A model generated the notes under the pieces. The model made no database searches. It saw only the letters and a program-made list of their open reading frames with translations, and was not told the origin of the DNA. Position numbers and translations under genes: made by a program. Below, piece by piece: positions 13,582 through 26,221 of a stretch of DNA of 64,000 bases (the first letter of the stretch is position 1; each line of letters opens with the position of its first letter). Source of the stretch: Sordaria brevicollis (Eukaryota; Ascomycota; Sordariomycetes; Sordariales; Sordariaceae); contig JAUTDP010000010.1 of NCBI GenBank assembly GCA_033439795.1, positions 1,240,001-1,304,000 on the forward strand, read 5' to 3'.

Positions 13582-13932
13582 AATCCCCATCTGACTTGAT
13601 CGAGATAAGCTCAATCTTGACCGCACCATGAAGACGGACCTGACGACGCCTCACCTTATCTGAAGTGTCAGGATCCCAGTCTTCTTCGGCCACATTTGTA
13701 TTTCACTGCCAATACTTCTTACACGTCCCCCCTAACATCCAACTGTTTCGTATCATTTCTCGTCAAGTCATTAACTTTTCCCTATACGCAAGAAGGAAGA
13801 TATGTACAGAAAATGAAAAGTAAAAGGAAATCCAAAAACCCACACCCAACTCACTACTCCGAAACAAACCGCTAGGGGTATCCAACCTCAACCAACTAAC
13901 ATTCGCACCAAACAAACACTACAACCATCCAC

Positions 13933-15867
13933 CTATGGCTCATACAAAGCCTTCAACAGCGTCCTCAACCTCCTCTGCTTTGGCACCGTAGCCCTTCCCT
14001 CCTTCCTCACAAACACCTGTCCCTTCTCCTCCTTCTCCCCTAACACCCTTCCAATCTCCATGTAATTCTCCACGGCGCCAATCATCGGGCCCCTAGCCTC
14101 GGCCGGTATCCGCTGCATCTCCGGCCGCGCCTCCCGATACAGCTCAAAGGCGTTATCCAGCAGCCGCCTCCTCATCTTCTCAATCACCGCGGGGCCCTCG
14201 GGGTTCTCCAGCACCATCTTGTGCGACAGCCCTTCCTCTTTCAGCCATGTGGTGGGCAGGTAAACGCGCCCGATGCGCGCGTCGACGAGGATGTCGCGGG
14301 CGATGTTAACGTACTGCAACGCGATGCCCATCCGGCACGCGGCCGACTCCAGGCGGCGCTTCTGGGTGTCCGACATGTTGGGCAGGCAGTGATGGATGAT
14401 GAGGGCGATGCAGAGCTCGCCGACGGTTCCGGCGACGCGGATGGCGTAGGTTTCTAGGTCCTTGTCGTCGGCGATGGGATACTTGAGGTCTGTGGAGTCG
14501 GACTGGCCGTGGAAGGTGAACTGGGAGTCCATCTCGAAGCCCTTGATGAGCTCGTAGAGAGGTTTTGGGGGGAGGATGTGGGTGGGTAGGAGGTGGAGGG
14601 CTTGGTAGGCGAAAGGGGGGAAGGCTTCCTTGATGTAGGCGTCAATTCGCTCGGCCTTTAGTTTGGGGTCCTCGGTGGCTTCCGAGTCGCCGTAGTGAAG
14701 ATCGAGAAAGTGGTTCAGCTTCGCGGTCCAGGACAAAACTTCGAGACGAGACTTGGCGTCGTCGACCAAATCATCAGCCAGACGGCAAAACGAGTACCTG
14801 AAAATGACTATCAGCTCGGGTTCAGAACCGTAATCTGGCAGAATAATAGGGTACTTACAGCAAGATCAGGTCAATGCGAAGTCGGCCCGAAAAGAGTGAA
14901 TTGGCAAGGTAGAAGCTTCTACTCTTCAGGCGAAGCCTCTCCACCGCTTCTCTCAGGCCTTCAATGCGTTCAAGGTCGTACTTGGCAGTGTTGACAAGAC
15001 GGCTCTGAACAAGCATAAGAGGTGTCGGATACCGGTTCACCTTGGGGAACAGGGTTGGGAATGCGTAGATGACGGCCAAATATTGATCGAACACAGCCAT
15101 ACCGCTGACGATGAGCATGTTGGTCACCAAGAAGAAAGTTGCTTCTTCAATATCCAACTTGCCAAACAGACAATACTCGAGCTTCGTCCCCGAGCCAATG
15201 GACCAAGTGCCCCTGTGCAAGGCAAGTTCGTCTACTGCCCAGAGATAAAAGGTAGGCAAAGCTACTGGGAGCACCGTCGCGAACCATGGAAGGCTGAGAA
15301 TGAAGCGCCCAGCGAGTGTCCAGATGGCCAGCAAGAACGGACAAGCCCAAACTAGGATGAGGCCAAGATAAGTGGTTTCCTGGTTAATCTGAGCTGCCTT
15401 CCATCCCCAAACCGACAAGGCTACAAGTATCACCTGGCCGGCAACCTTGACCACCCTCATCCATGCTGGCGGGTTTCGTTGGTTGTTGAGGTGTAACGCA
15501 TGAAGAACCGGTTTGTTGAAGAGGATGTAGACGAGGGCCGTGATGTAAGTCTGTATCACAAAGAAGAAGAGCTCTTCGAAAGGGATTCCCAGCAAACGCG
15601 GTCCAACGATGGCTTCTGGTGGGTAAGACCATACTTTCTGCTCAATCAAATAGGCGTCCCATGGCAGAGCAGCGGTAAAAGCGATAAAGATGAGGCAGCC
15701 CGTTTGAATGACATGTATCCTGTTGAGGATGGGATAGGCAATAGCTGTGAGAAGTATCGCCAAGGGTATTGTGAATTTCAAGTGACTATTTTGACTGTTA
15801 GCAATGATTCTTTCCTCCTTTGATGGCTTTCCCAATTCGTCACTCACACAAAAGCGTAGTCGTACAT
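13933..15867 (-). CDS. al-2: Bifunctional lycopene cyclase / phytoene synthase AL-2
   Basis: Fungal fusion enzyme of carotenoid biosynthesis: the C-terminal half condenses two geranylgeranyl diphosphates to phytoene and the N-terminal membrane half cyclises lycopene-type ends. Exons on the minus strand are 15867-15848, 15785-14859 and 14797-13933, with introns GTGAGT...TAG and GTAAGT...CAG, giving about 603 aa, close to the about 600 aa of the family. The 20-nt first exon encodes MYDYAFV, matching the known start. The cyclase half has repeated hydrophobic helices with motifs PWDAYLI and [12 protein letters not shown]. The synthase half has the Asp-rich DDLVDDAK near the last intron and a second Asp motif in [20 protein letters not shown]. 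In Neurospora this gene is light-induced through the White Collar complex. The RIPed LINE ends about 370 bp beyond the stop codon. Confidence 0.97.
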
Positions 15868-17614
15868 GTTGGGCGGTCTTGATAGCCTGTTGGAGCTATT
15901 GCCCTATAGAGCTGAAAGTGTGCCACAAGTGAGATCTGGACCTAGAAGTCTATCTTGTCATGAGAAATGAAGCAAGGACTTGTTTGTGTGCATACGAGAA
16001 AGAAACCTGTGGAGGTTGGCGTTATCTCGATCTCGCTTTGTCTTGTCTGAGGAGGGGTCCGGATGGGAAGGACGGTGCTAAAAGAGGCAACCGACACGTT
16101 GAATGAATAATCCAGAGCTGAGACTCTTGTCTGATAGAAGAGTCTTGGGAGAGGAAGGGAGAAAACCAACAACAGCAGGCGATTTCAACACATTTCTGGG
16201 ACACACGGGAATGGAGAAGGAAATCAAGCCGACTCCCGGAGACTTTTGGAACAGCCAGCTCGACCGGTTCCAGAATTCCAAGATCGTTGGGGCTCCCATG
16301 ATTTCCAGATCCAGAGGCGAGGAGAAACATCGGAAGCGCGTCCGCTTGCCAAGCACTGAAAGTGGAAGTTTAATGGTTGGCTCGGTAGGGGCGACGGGAG
16401 CACGCCAACGGACGGGGTCTCGCGGATAAACAAAGGAAGGATTTATCTTGACGATAAGCTAGATATTATTATGATTCCCTTGCGTTCCTGCTTCATGCCC
16501 GAAAGCCCAACTCTGGGTGACTGCGCTTGTTGAGTCCCATTCGGTTGTTGCGCTGCATACACAGTACGTTGAGAGCTCAGAAAACACCTGGCACTGCTCT
16601 CTCACACCTAGGTAAGCATCCCCAAGCAAAGACGTGCAGTCGTGATGTCATGGACAGCATAAATAAACACAGATCTGCTGCAGATTTGACAGACAGAAGC
16701 AAACCAAAGCAAAGCAAAGCCCGTCATCTGAACAATGGAAGCCCCGGTACGGTACCTGACTTTCAGGGACGCGTGTTATCCATGTGCGTGAACTTGGGAT
16801 GACAGCCCGGCCGAGCTCCTTTACTCGATCCATCCATCTGTGATCCGTACAGGCTGCTGGGTGTGCTCGGCTATCGACAGCGAGAGCGGCGATCAGAGAT
16901 ATCTTGCATAATCAAATAAAGGGCCTCGACTCGTTAACAGTGGTACTGAATGTTGCCCGGCCGGCCATCGATGTGTGTAAGCGTCGGGGTGTTGATGACT
17001 GATGCGGCGGTTGAAGTTGAGGTTGGTGATCGTGAAAAAAGGTGGTTGTCGATTGAGATCGCAGAGAACCCTGTCACCATCGGGAACACAGCATCGAACT
17101 TTCAGGCACAGCGGCTGCACAGACAGGGCGCTCTTTCAGTGGTGGATCTCGCTGTGAGCTCTCCAGTCTTGATGCACAATGCACGGACCCTTAGCCGAGA
17201 CGGCAGACCCAAAAATCCGGGGATTGACCAATCACAAGAGCCGGATCTGGCGAGATGGCCGTCGCAGGTCAACCACAGTTCAACCCTTCGGCAACTGCCA
17301 CACTCACCATCGCGACCCCAATATCACCCGCTCAGGACAACCCCTCTCTTCGGCCTCATCCAGGGCAGCCACTAAGCCTCGGCATCGACAGGGCGCAACC
17401 GTAACTTCTTGAAAGGACCAGAACACTCTGTGAACCCGTCACCCCGGGACACGCACCCTGAAACCCCGTGGCCGACATCGTGCCCCTGGATCGTCTCCGT
17501 GGTTTGTGTTGCCCTGACTCTACGTCCGTCTCCGTCGTCATCCCGTCTTCCGCACGACAGAAGCGGAAAAGGTGGTCAGTGACCCGTTTCCAAAAAAGAA
17601 CGAAGCAAGAAATC
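15868..17614. other. Divergent intergenic region, al-2 and FMP10-like promoters
   Basis: About 1.75 kb between two divergent starts, so it should hold the light-regulated al-2 promoter and the FMP10-like promoter. Open frames inside it are short or lack an ATG, and none resembles a known protein. Confidence 0.55.
16024..16032 (-). promoter_or_regulatory. Candidate light-response element (GATCGA-type)
   Basis: Read on the al-2 strand, this is GATCGAGAT, about 160 bp upstream of the al-2 start codon. GATC-containing repeats of this kind (GATCGA and close variants) are bound by the White Collar complex at Neurospora light-induced promoters. The match is short and could occur by chance; only the location upstream of a known light-induced gene supports it. 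Confidence 0.3.
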
Positions 17615-18649
17615 ATGGCTTCCAGGATACGGTACAACCCCCAGCAGCAGCGCCGGGTTTTGGCCGGCGCACTGGCGCAAGCCTCAACAGCCACAACTGC
17701 CCGCGTTTCTCTGATGGGTTCCAGGGCAGCCTTGGTTTCACAAGCAATATCATGCAAGACTCTGCCAACCACTTGCTCACCAGTAACACGCCAACTCCGG
17801 CTTCTTTCGACTTCGCAGTCGTGGCGCCAAATCCAGCCGCCCTTTCAGCCACAGCCTGTTCACCCTCAACCTGCCTTTCAACCACAGCCTCAGCCAGCCC
17901 CTCGGCCAAAGAAGAGCTGGAGGAGATGGGGTCTCGCATATGCAGCTTTTTTTCTTGTGGGCCTTATCGGTGGCGACGCCTTCAAACGCCTCGTCGTTCC
18001 GCCGCCACCTGTGACTCCGGGGTCGGACTTGGATAAAGCAGAGATTGCGCTCCTCCACCAGCAAGCGCAAAAACTCCAAATCGTCAAGGAGCTCAACGCC
18101 GACCCGGCCTGGGAGTCCTGGGACGCGTACGAGACCTTGAGCCCGGAGCACCGGGCCCAGCACATCTCAGCCGGCGCCCTGGCCGGCTCCAAGGGCATCG
18201 GCGGCTACCACCGTGTGTGGTACAACGAGAGGACCGGCGAGTGCATCAGCGTCATCTTCTTCGGCCCCGCCACCACGGGCTGGCCCGGTGTGGTGCACGG
18301 CGGCTGCTTGGCCACGCTCCTGGACGAGAGCTGCGGCCGTGCTGCCTTCAAGAAGTGGGGAGACCTGTCCGGCCTGACGGCCAAGCTGGACCTCAACTAC
18401 GTCGCGGCCACGTACGCGACCAAGTTCTACGTTATTCGTGTCAAGCCCAGGAGCGACGAGGAGCTGCCGGAGGAGGAACGCGGCAAGGGTCACTACAAGA
18501 TTCACCTGGATGCGTCGATACACGAAGCGGCGACGGGTAAGGCGACCGTGGTTGCGGAGGCCTTGTTTGTCGGTGGAAAGGGCAAGGACGGAAAGGGAGG
18601 GTTGACAGTTGGCGGGCTGGCTGATCAGGGAGAGAATGCTCGTTTTTAG
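17615..18649 (+). CDS. Hotdog-fold (PaaI/4HBT-like) mitochondrial membrane protein, FMP10-like
   Basis: Single-exon gene of 344 aa; the first ATG of the frame is at 17615. The N-terminus is Arg/Gln/Ser-rich with RRVLAGALAQ and a RQLRLLSTSQSW stretch, compatible with a mitochondrial presequence. A Pro/Gln-rich linker (QPQPVHPQ-type) and one hydrophobic helix (GLAYAAFFLVGLIGGDAF) follow. The C-terminal half is a hotdog domain, with the motif GVVHGGCLATLLDESCGR containing the HGG and Asp/Glu positions typical of PaaI-type thioesterases. Yeast FMP10 and relatives have the same helix-plus-hotdog plan, and their substrate is unknown to me. Acyl-CoA hydrolysis is inferred only from fold. It is divergent from al-2 and may share its upstream region. 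Confidence 0.8.
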   Translation: MASRIRYNPQQQRRVLAGALAQASTATTARVSLMGSRAALVSQAISCKTLPTTCSPVTRQLRLLSTSQSWRQIQPPFQPQPVHPQPAFQPQPQPAPRPKKSWRRWGLAYAAFFLVGLIGGDAFKRLVVPPPPVTPGSDLDKAEIALLHQQAQKLQIVKELNADPAWESWDAYETLSPEHRAQHISAGALAGSKGIGGYHRVWYNERTGECISVIFFGPATTGWPGVVHGGCLATLLDESCGRAAFKKWGDLSGLTAKLDLNYVAATYATKFYVIRVKPRSDEELPEEERGKGHYKIHLDASIHEAATGKATVVAEALFVGGKGKDGKGGLTVGGLADQGENARF

Positions 18650-19631
18650 GAGATGTTGAACAGCATAGATATATGCATTGGTGACTATTTGTCTTCCAGG
18701 CTGAGCTGCTTCTCCCGTTTGTATAGTAGCGTTGTGCCTGCCTTGGTATTGTTTTGTCCTGCGTTAGACATAATTGCACATAGCGTACATGTAGACTGCT
18801 AGACTTTTAGAAGAGTGTTGTATTCAGATCATTGACACAATCACGGACATGACCAGTGTTCAGGGCAGCCAATGTTGGCATCATCTTCCATTGTTCTTGT
18901 TGCTCAATGAGTTTAGTTACTCCACAACTTCTTCTTCCGCTTATTCAACCAACGTCCATCCCACAAACATTACCCATCCTGACCCGAGCAAAAGCCAACA
19001 CCCAACCCCCTACCCGTGAACGTAGGGTCAGATGCCGTTCTCACCCATGCACATTCTCAAGAAATCCCTCCCATGTACCGTGCAAGTACCTTTCCAGATG
19101 ACAGATGTACCTTTTCTCAACACATCCTGAAATCTCTCCCAGGATCTTTTTGTTGCTCGCTGCCCCCCTGCTGCCCTGCTTCACCGTGCCCGTTGTTTTT
19201 GCTTGATGTGGAGTTTGATTTTGAATAGTGTTGTGGGTTACGGTACCCAATAGTAGCCAGCAAGCTCGCGCAAAATGCATCCTACCACAACCCATTTTTG
19301 GCGAGTCCTGCTACCTACTCTGCTAGTCCTGCGAGTCTGTCTCCCAGTCCCGGAGACTTTTTGATCGACATCGCCCGGATGCAATGCCTTCCGTTCAACA
19401 CTAGACTGTAGTGACGTTGATTTATCAGCCAGCGAGATTTTTTTGTCTTTTTTTTTTGTGTCTCTCATTCCCGCTCTTTCACTTTCTCCTCCATGTTTCC
19501 ACATTTTGATATGGTCGCCGACTTCGAAATGTCATTGTAGAGGAGCACCTTGAACGGATTGGTCGGACTCGCGGGGGTCCCAACTTTGCGGGGCGGGCCC
19601 AACCGGCAGAGACGACGAAAAAAAGCGGGTT

Positions 19632-19991
19632 GGTTAAATCCACTGTATAGTTTGGTTAAATCCACTGTATCCTTCAAGGCCGGCTTACACCGAAGTCATC
19701 CAGTCAGTATTGCGAGTAACTTGGAGATAACGATAACAAAGAGCCAATTTAGGCTTCAAAAAGAATTTGAGAGCTAGGCAGGGCTTTGAAGGAATTATCT
19801 TGAGAAATGGGGCCGGTTATTATTGAGATTTGTTTACGTCGCGAAATTGACTTTCGAGGTTCGGTGTCTATGACCTGGAGTTGGAGCCTGGGCGGAGCGG
19901 GAGGTTTGAGATGGCCCGTGCAGCTTGAAGTTTTGCTGCGATTTGGATATGAGTACAGTGGATTTAACCAAACTATACAGTGGATTTAACC
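19632..19991. mobile_element. MITE-like element with 38-bp terminal inverted repeats
   Basis: A 360-bp unit whose ends, 19632-19669 and 19954-19991, are exact inverted copies of each other over 38 bp. Each end is itself built of two copies of GGTTAAATCCACTGTA separated by TAGTTT, so the short word occurs four times. The interior has no coding potential. I could not identify a clear target-site duplication: the flanks read GCGGGTT on the left and GCTGGGA on the right. This plan fits a non-autonomous DNA transposon. It carries little sign of RIP, in contrast to the retroelements, as expected for a sequence under the length RIP normally detects. Confidence 0.75.
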
Positions 19992-22900
19992 GCTGGGAAA
20001 AAAAGCCTGGCCAAGAAGTCCAGTCTTTCCACTTCCCAGTTCCACTGGACACTTTTCGTCTTTTTCGACCAACTCCACCAGTCCACCTTCCCTAAAAGCT
20101 ACCTACTAGCCAATCAGAAACAGCGGACAATTGGCCGTGATTACGACATGTTCGGACTCGCGGGCGGCGGTCGGCCAACTTTGTGAAAGAAGAAGGGTTC
20201 GGGCAGTCCACCGACTCGAGTCGTCTCAATCAACAACCTCCTCAAAATATCAGACCATGATCATCATCGAGATCCATTGGATGAATTCGAAAGAAGGGGT
20301 CTCCTTCACTTCCCCAAGCCCTAGCGTGGAAACCACAAAATTACATTCAGGGAAAGATTCGGGGTCCATAAAATGGGAAGTGGACGAAAGCATCCAATCA
20401 TGGGTGGCGGACGATCGTCCGTTATTAAAATGGGGATTCGGTTTCGTTTGGCCCTGAATCTGATTGATGTTCGGACGGGGCCGCCGGTGAGAGATATCAA
20501 CTCCTGTTAACCCACCGCACTATGAAACCGAAAGCTGTTCTATGAAATTCTGGCTGGCTGTCCTTGACCCGCTTGTTGTCCTCGCTTTCCGACGGCTTTC
20601 GAGGTGGTTCCCTCGGAGGACGGGAGTCAAGGAATTGACTGGGAAAGGTGATGGGGGAAGATAGGAGAGGAGAGAAAGAGACTCAATCTCTTCGCTTTTC
20701 CCGCTTCACTTTTGCAGATACTTTTCTCCATCTGCTGCCCAGAAATCTAGACTGGCCTGACGGTTAGAGCAGATGAACTGCCTGTCTCTCTTCTCACCAA
20801 GGACTTCGACTATCATCAGTAACTTTTCAGTCTTTTTAACCTCCAAGACTTTTCCTCTCCGCTTCGCGATCGCCGATGCATTTCCATCTCTCCAGTAGGG
20901 AGGACGTAGGGACCAGTAACAAACCGTGGATATCCATCCGGCCCGTTTTTACGGGATCTTCACTTTCAACGAAGATCGCTGTTGCGGGCGAATGAGATGG
21001 ATCTCTACGCTCGGAGCCGATTCGGCTTCGGGCTTCATCATCATATCATCATCCTTTTTTCTGTCCGTCTGTTTGTTAAACTGGTCCATCGGGATTCTCT
21101 TGCGGGCTTGGCTATAGAGACGGTCAGGCAGGTTTCTGCGCGGAGAGCGGTTAAAAGAAAAAGTCGGGTTGTGAAGTGTAAAGAGAGAGGATCAAGATCA
21201 CAGAATCTATGACCCTTGCTCAGCCATCAGAAGTGCTAAAGTGAGGGACCCCAACCCAGACCCTTCGGGCCCTTTCAACTGATGGGGTTGAGAATGACGG
21301 AGACTTTCGTAAAAGGACTCCCCCAGTAATAATCTCACGGCGTCATCTACAGTATGATGATGTTAGGGTAGACACGGCCTTGATTTTCCTACTGTCCTGA
21401 TGGAAGGGGGGTTCCGCTGCCGAGCCCGGGGAACTCTCCGGCGGCGTACTTTAGTGTCAGTGTCTACGCAAGTAGCACTTGGCGCTATGCTATCGTAGCC
21501 TCGTGGACCGGAACGACCGTCAGTGTGTTGGTATGAAAGTTGACCTGGATAGGGTCTTGGGACCAGGGCTGTTGCAAAGCTGTAAGCAGGATAGTCGACA
21601 TCCTAGGATGATGGTGATCGTTATCCAATGATACAGCCCTTGCGTGGGGGTTGTTACTGATATTGATTGTTAGTATTTCCCTTTTGGTAGTGATTAGGCC
21701 CTGGGAATGTTGCTTTGAGTCGCTAGGTCATGACAGATCATCACGAACTCTCGTGTTGGAGTGCTTGGGGGGGTTGCCCAAGTTGAAGCTGGCACACGTG
21801 GTGATGGAGGATTCCATCTTCAGATAAGGCAATCGAAGAACGAACAAAAAATCAGGGTCTGAATCAATGAGTCTGGTTTGTGATATGGGGAAAATGGCTG
21901 CGAGGGGTTTGACTAGGACCCTGCAGGTTGTGATCGATGAGTGTACGCCTGGCAAGGAATGTGGATCAGAGCGTCTTGTGGCGACTATCCGGACCGTTGA
22001 TGGGCTGAAAAAAAGGTGATTCTCGTAACGAAAACTCTGAGCAAGAATGCACGTTGATGTCTTGATTGTCTCTTCGAGTTCCAGTAAGACCAATGGAAGG
22101 TCTTTAGGCTGCAGCTATGGCGGCAGTTTGTCTCGGAGAAACAACGTCAGGGGACGAGCGTATCACGACAGGACACTTACCTGTGTTATTGGAAATTCCA
22201 CACCGAATCGTTGTCTCCTGAGACATTTTTGCTGCTTCATGTTGCTGTACGTTGACGAGGCGTGGCTGTGTACGTTGAAACCGATGGGTTTGTGTTCCTT
22301 CGGACATTTTCCATGATGAGGAGGATATCAGCCACGTCTTAAAAGACTTTCTCTGTAGAATTTCAAGTCAATCACACCGACATTTCGATTCGTTTTAGGT
22401 GGTAACTGAAGTCATGGTCTCGGGCCGTTGTTCTTCATGGAAGCAGAAGAAAAGCGATTGGATGTTGGCTGCGATCTTCGGGACGAACAAGGTCAGCACG
22501 CATCATGAAGAAGTGAAGGGACGTCAGAATTTATCGGAACTCCGTAGTTGACTGCAGTCGCCAGGTCAGCTAATGGCATTCAAGTCGTCAACTACAAGGT
22601 TGTATGCAGGAAGTGAATACAAGATGCCAATTGTGAAAATGATAATAAGAAGCAGACTGAGCTGGCCGTGCAGCAGTATTCTTCTCGAAGTTTGTTCGGC
22701 CGTGTACGTTGTACCTGGTTCGTATGCATTTGTAACGGTCGTACAACTGAAGATGCTGGTCGCCGATCTTATATGTCAGTCTTGCCATAGTAGTAGGCTT
22801 GGGGTTTAAGTACGTATAACTCTAAACCAGTTGGAGAAGCTACAACAGCTTCCACAGACAAGCTTGAAGGGTTCTTTGTTGTCAATAAGGCAGTTCGAGT

Positions 22901-25900
22901 TTGAATCTGAAGCATCATCCAGTCCAATGGCCCTCGAGGCTATCAAAGCAGCCTTTTGTTACGCTGTCACGCGTTCAAGGTGGTACGAAACATGGCACGT
23001 TCGCATGGCCCCAGGCTCCATTTGATGTGAGACATTGCCAGCCCGTTGGGATTCTGGATTGACGTCAAGCAATCCTCAGCATGGGGTCTTGAAGACCCTG
23101 AATTTCCTTATTTGGACCGCAACTCAAAACGGGAGATATTAGCGTACAGCACAGGCCGATCCGGGCACTGAACGAGAAAGGCTGGGGATAAAGTGTCTCA
23201 GTCGTCAACTCTGCCCACATCAAGGACATGGACCTGACTCCGAGAATAATGGGCGAATCGGAAGTGAGAACCATGATCATGGTATCTCAGTCTGAGAGCT
23301 ACCGGCCGAATGGGTTGTCGTGGATTCATAGGATTCAATGGTGGGCCCCGGATGTTGGTCCTCTGCATCCTATAGGCACAACTGTTAGAAGACGAGGGGA
23401 GGTTTATGTCCGGAGACCAAGCGGAACACGTAGGAGTCACATTAAGAAGCCTCTGAAAAGCTTCTCTGCAGTTACGACAGCCACTTGAAGAGCCACAGTG
23501 CCACGTAAATACATGACATTGTATCGTTGAGGTACTGCAAGCTGAATGCGATTGGCCGGTGTAGGATGGCGTAATACTCCGTTGTTCACTGTCTGGCACT
23601 GCAAGAACACGTACTGTGTCTGTACGTGATGGGATGGTCCCATGGGTTCCTCGTTCCTGGATTCGTGTGTCTGACTCTGAAACGTGATGCCGGTACTCGG
23701 AAACAGCAGAAGAGGATCTCTCACTAAGGGAACCGAGATGTAAGGTACCGTCAAGGATCGCCAGTGCAATCCCGCTTGGGACGACCATTTCCCGTCCGGT
23801 TGACAAGCGCGAGCATTGATAAAGGCCTTGAGAGTCTTGAAGGACCGCAAAATAGGCTCGGGTGTCAGGGTACGGGCAGTCATCCCCGAAGTGAAGCGGC
23901 TTATCTGGAAAAGGAGACAACTGTCTACCGAGGAACAAACATAATCCTCCTTGTGTAGACAAGACCAATATCTTCAGACGGGGTCAACACCCGGCAGAAG
24001 ATATGATGGAAGGTTCCCGGACCCGTCGATCGGCGGTTGTTTCCCCGGAATGTCTCTCTTCCGAGCAATGTGAGGCTTTGCGAGGCTTTCAGGAGGCTTT
24101 AGAGGCTGCTAGGAAAATCGATAGCCTAGTGGAGACGGGCCTTAGAAGTCAGACATCGCCAATCGGAGGACGTAGCACTAAAGACGGGCCAGTTTCCGCG
24201 ACAGTTAGCTGGAAGAAAAGGAACAAAAGCACAATTACCGAGAGAACTTCTTCGAGGGGGGGGGCTAAACGAGGCTTGTATGGGTGCCCGTTACACCCGC
24301 TGCACGTTTTGGGCGTTGCAGGGTCGCGAGTCACAATATCAACCCCCAACAAAAGACCGGCGAGGACGAGACATGCTGTGAAGAGTCTGTACGGGATGGC
24401 AATCTCAAAAAAGCCATCTTTCCTTCAGTCTAGGTAGGTTGCTGGCGTTGGCAACATCTTTCGATGTGGAGAAAAACTCTCACCGACATTGCCTGTTTTG
24501 CTTTTGTTGTTGTGATGGAAAAACATGTAATATCAGTTGGTGGCAAGTCCCTTGCTCGGCGCCTCAATACTTCTTCCCACTTCGTTCATCCAACATGAGC
24601 CGATATTCCACAGGCTCGTTGTTCGAACCCATTGAGCACTGGAGATACCTACAGTCCATACCCCTTGTCGAGCAGATGAAACCTCGGTCGTTCACAACTT
24701 GGGAATGGAGGCAGAAAAAAACAAGGAAACTTACTGACATCCGAATTGCCCGTGACGACTACGGAGCCGTCATTCACAGCTGAGCCTTTGGAAGAAGGAA
24801 GCTGAAAGTCTGGACATGTCAGTCGCTGTGATGCTGTCCCTAAACTCGTTCGGGATAAGGAGTGGAGGAGTTGGGAGCTTGGCCTGGAGTTTGGCATCTG
24901 CCTTGTCAGGCCCGTGCAGCTTCTTCCAGGGACAAGCCTCGTCGTCCAAATCCCCGGCACTCGGGACTGGGGGCCGCCGTTGAAGACGAAGGATTTTAGG
25001 GATTTTAGTGGCCTGCCGTTCTTAGCGACCCACCCGCCCCACCCTCGAATTTTCCCGACCTGGATCGTACAGTGTGCCGAGCCGATCACCGTGTGCCAAG
25101 CCAGGTCGTTGAAATCGCGCCGCTTCGTGCCCCACCACCCTTTAGCTCCCTCCAGTTCACGCAGGCGCAACCACACAGAGCAGGCCATTTCCATTTGCCC
25201 TTTCCTAAAACGGACAAGACGTAATTCCTCGTCTCATCCGAGCTGGGAGCCTCAGCAGGAACCAACTTCGAGCTTCCTTCCTTCCTCGAATCTTGCAACT
25301 GCCTCGCCCCCTTTGCACATGTTCCCGTGTCATTGACAACTTAAGCCATCTCTAATTGAGCTGCAAGAGGCAAATCCTACCGAAAGAATGCGACCTAGCA
25401 AACAACATTGGATGGATCCAGATGCGTCACGGTCATGCGGCAACCGGTCCGGTAGGGAAAGCAACGCGCTAACGGTGAAATGACAGACATTACAGGAATG
25501 ACGGACACAACTGAACCTGAATGGAATGGCAACACCCTTCCACTTCCTCTGCTTCCACAGCCGTTGACATAATGTCCACAACCACACACTGGACGGACAC
25601 AGACGGAAACACTCAACACAACCACAACGCTGGAAATGGAATGAATTTGGACCCTGCATTCTGACTGGCCCGCTCAACCGCGGTCCTCGAAATGGGAAAT
25701 GCCCAGGGGAATGGAAACCGAAGGGAACCGATGGCCTTGGATGCCATGCCTCCATGCATCTCGCCCGGTCACGATCCCGCTGTACTATCAGGCCCCACAC
25801 ATCGCCAGTTCCTGATGTCCATCGGAGGATACTCCTACTGGGGGGGTCATTCGTCCAATTCGGTCTAACTATTCGAGGTCATGTTCTCTCTGCATGGCGT

Positions 25901-26176
25901 AGTATGGCTCGGAAAGGGGCATCGACTACCGGTCGAGATATCAGTCGTGTCATCCATGTCACTGGACGGCTCGCTCCTTGTCGAGATTCCAGATGCTCAT
26001 CATACCTCTATGCTCTCGTGCCAACCTGCTGCCAGGGTCCTTCCTCGCAAGGACCGGGCAGTCACATAGCTATACAGGCAAGATACATCATCGCCATATG
26101 CACCCCATCCTCTGGATGCTGCACAGGTACCCTTCCCCGGGACTAGTCTTTGGTCGTCACATTTCCTTTCTCCTAC

Positions 26177-26221
26177 TCCTCCATCCTCCTCCATCCTCCT
26201 CCTCCTCCTCCTCCTCCTCCA
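26177..26221 (+). repeat. CCT/CTC microsatellite
   Basis: Irregular then pure run of CTC/CCT triplets, including two copies of CCTCCATCCT, about 480-520 bp upstream of the cry start codon. Simple-sequence repeat; no function is implied. Confidence 0.7.

Noticed and set aside
18647..18790. In-frame continuation of the FMP10-like gene past its TAG (about 47 codons)
   Set aside because: Composition is Cys/Leu/Ser-mixed like 3' UTR, and hotdog proteins of this type plausibly end at GENARF; not proposed as readthrough.
23198..23968. 256-codon open frame on the minus strand
   Set aside because: It begins at TTG rather than ATG, has Ser/Thr/Cys-heavy composition without domain resemblance, overlaps other-frame ORFs, and shows no supporting splice structure.
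24003..24437. 144-codon ATG frame on the plus strand with GAGGCTTT repeats
   Set aside because: The repeated GAGGCTTT gives an amphipathic EALRGFQEALEAARK stretch, but nothing after it looks like a protein. Kept only as a remote possibility.
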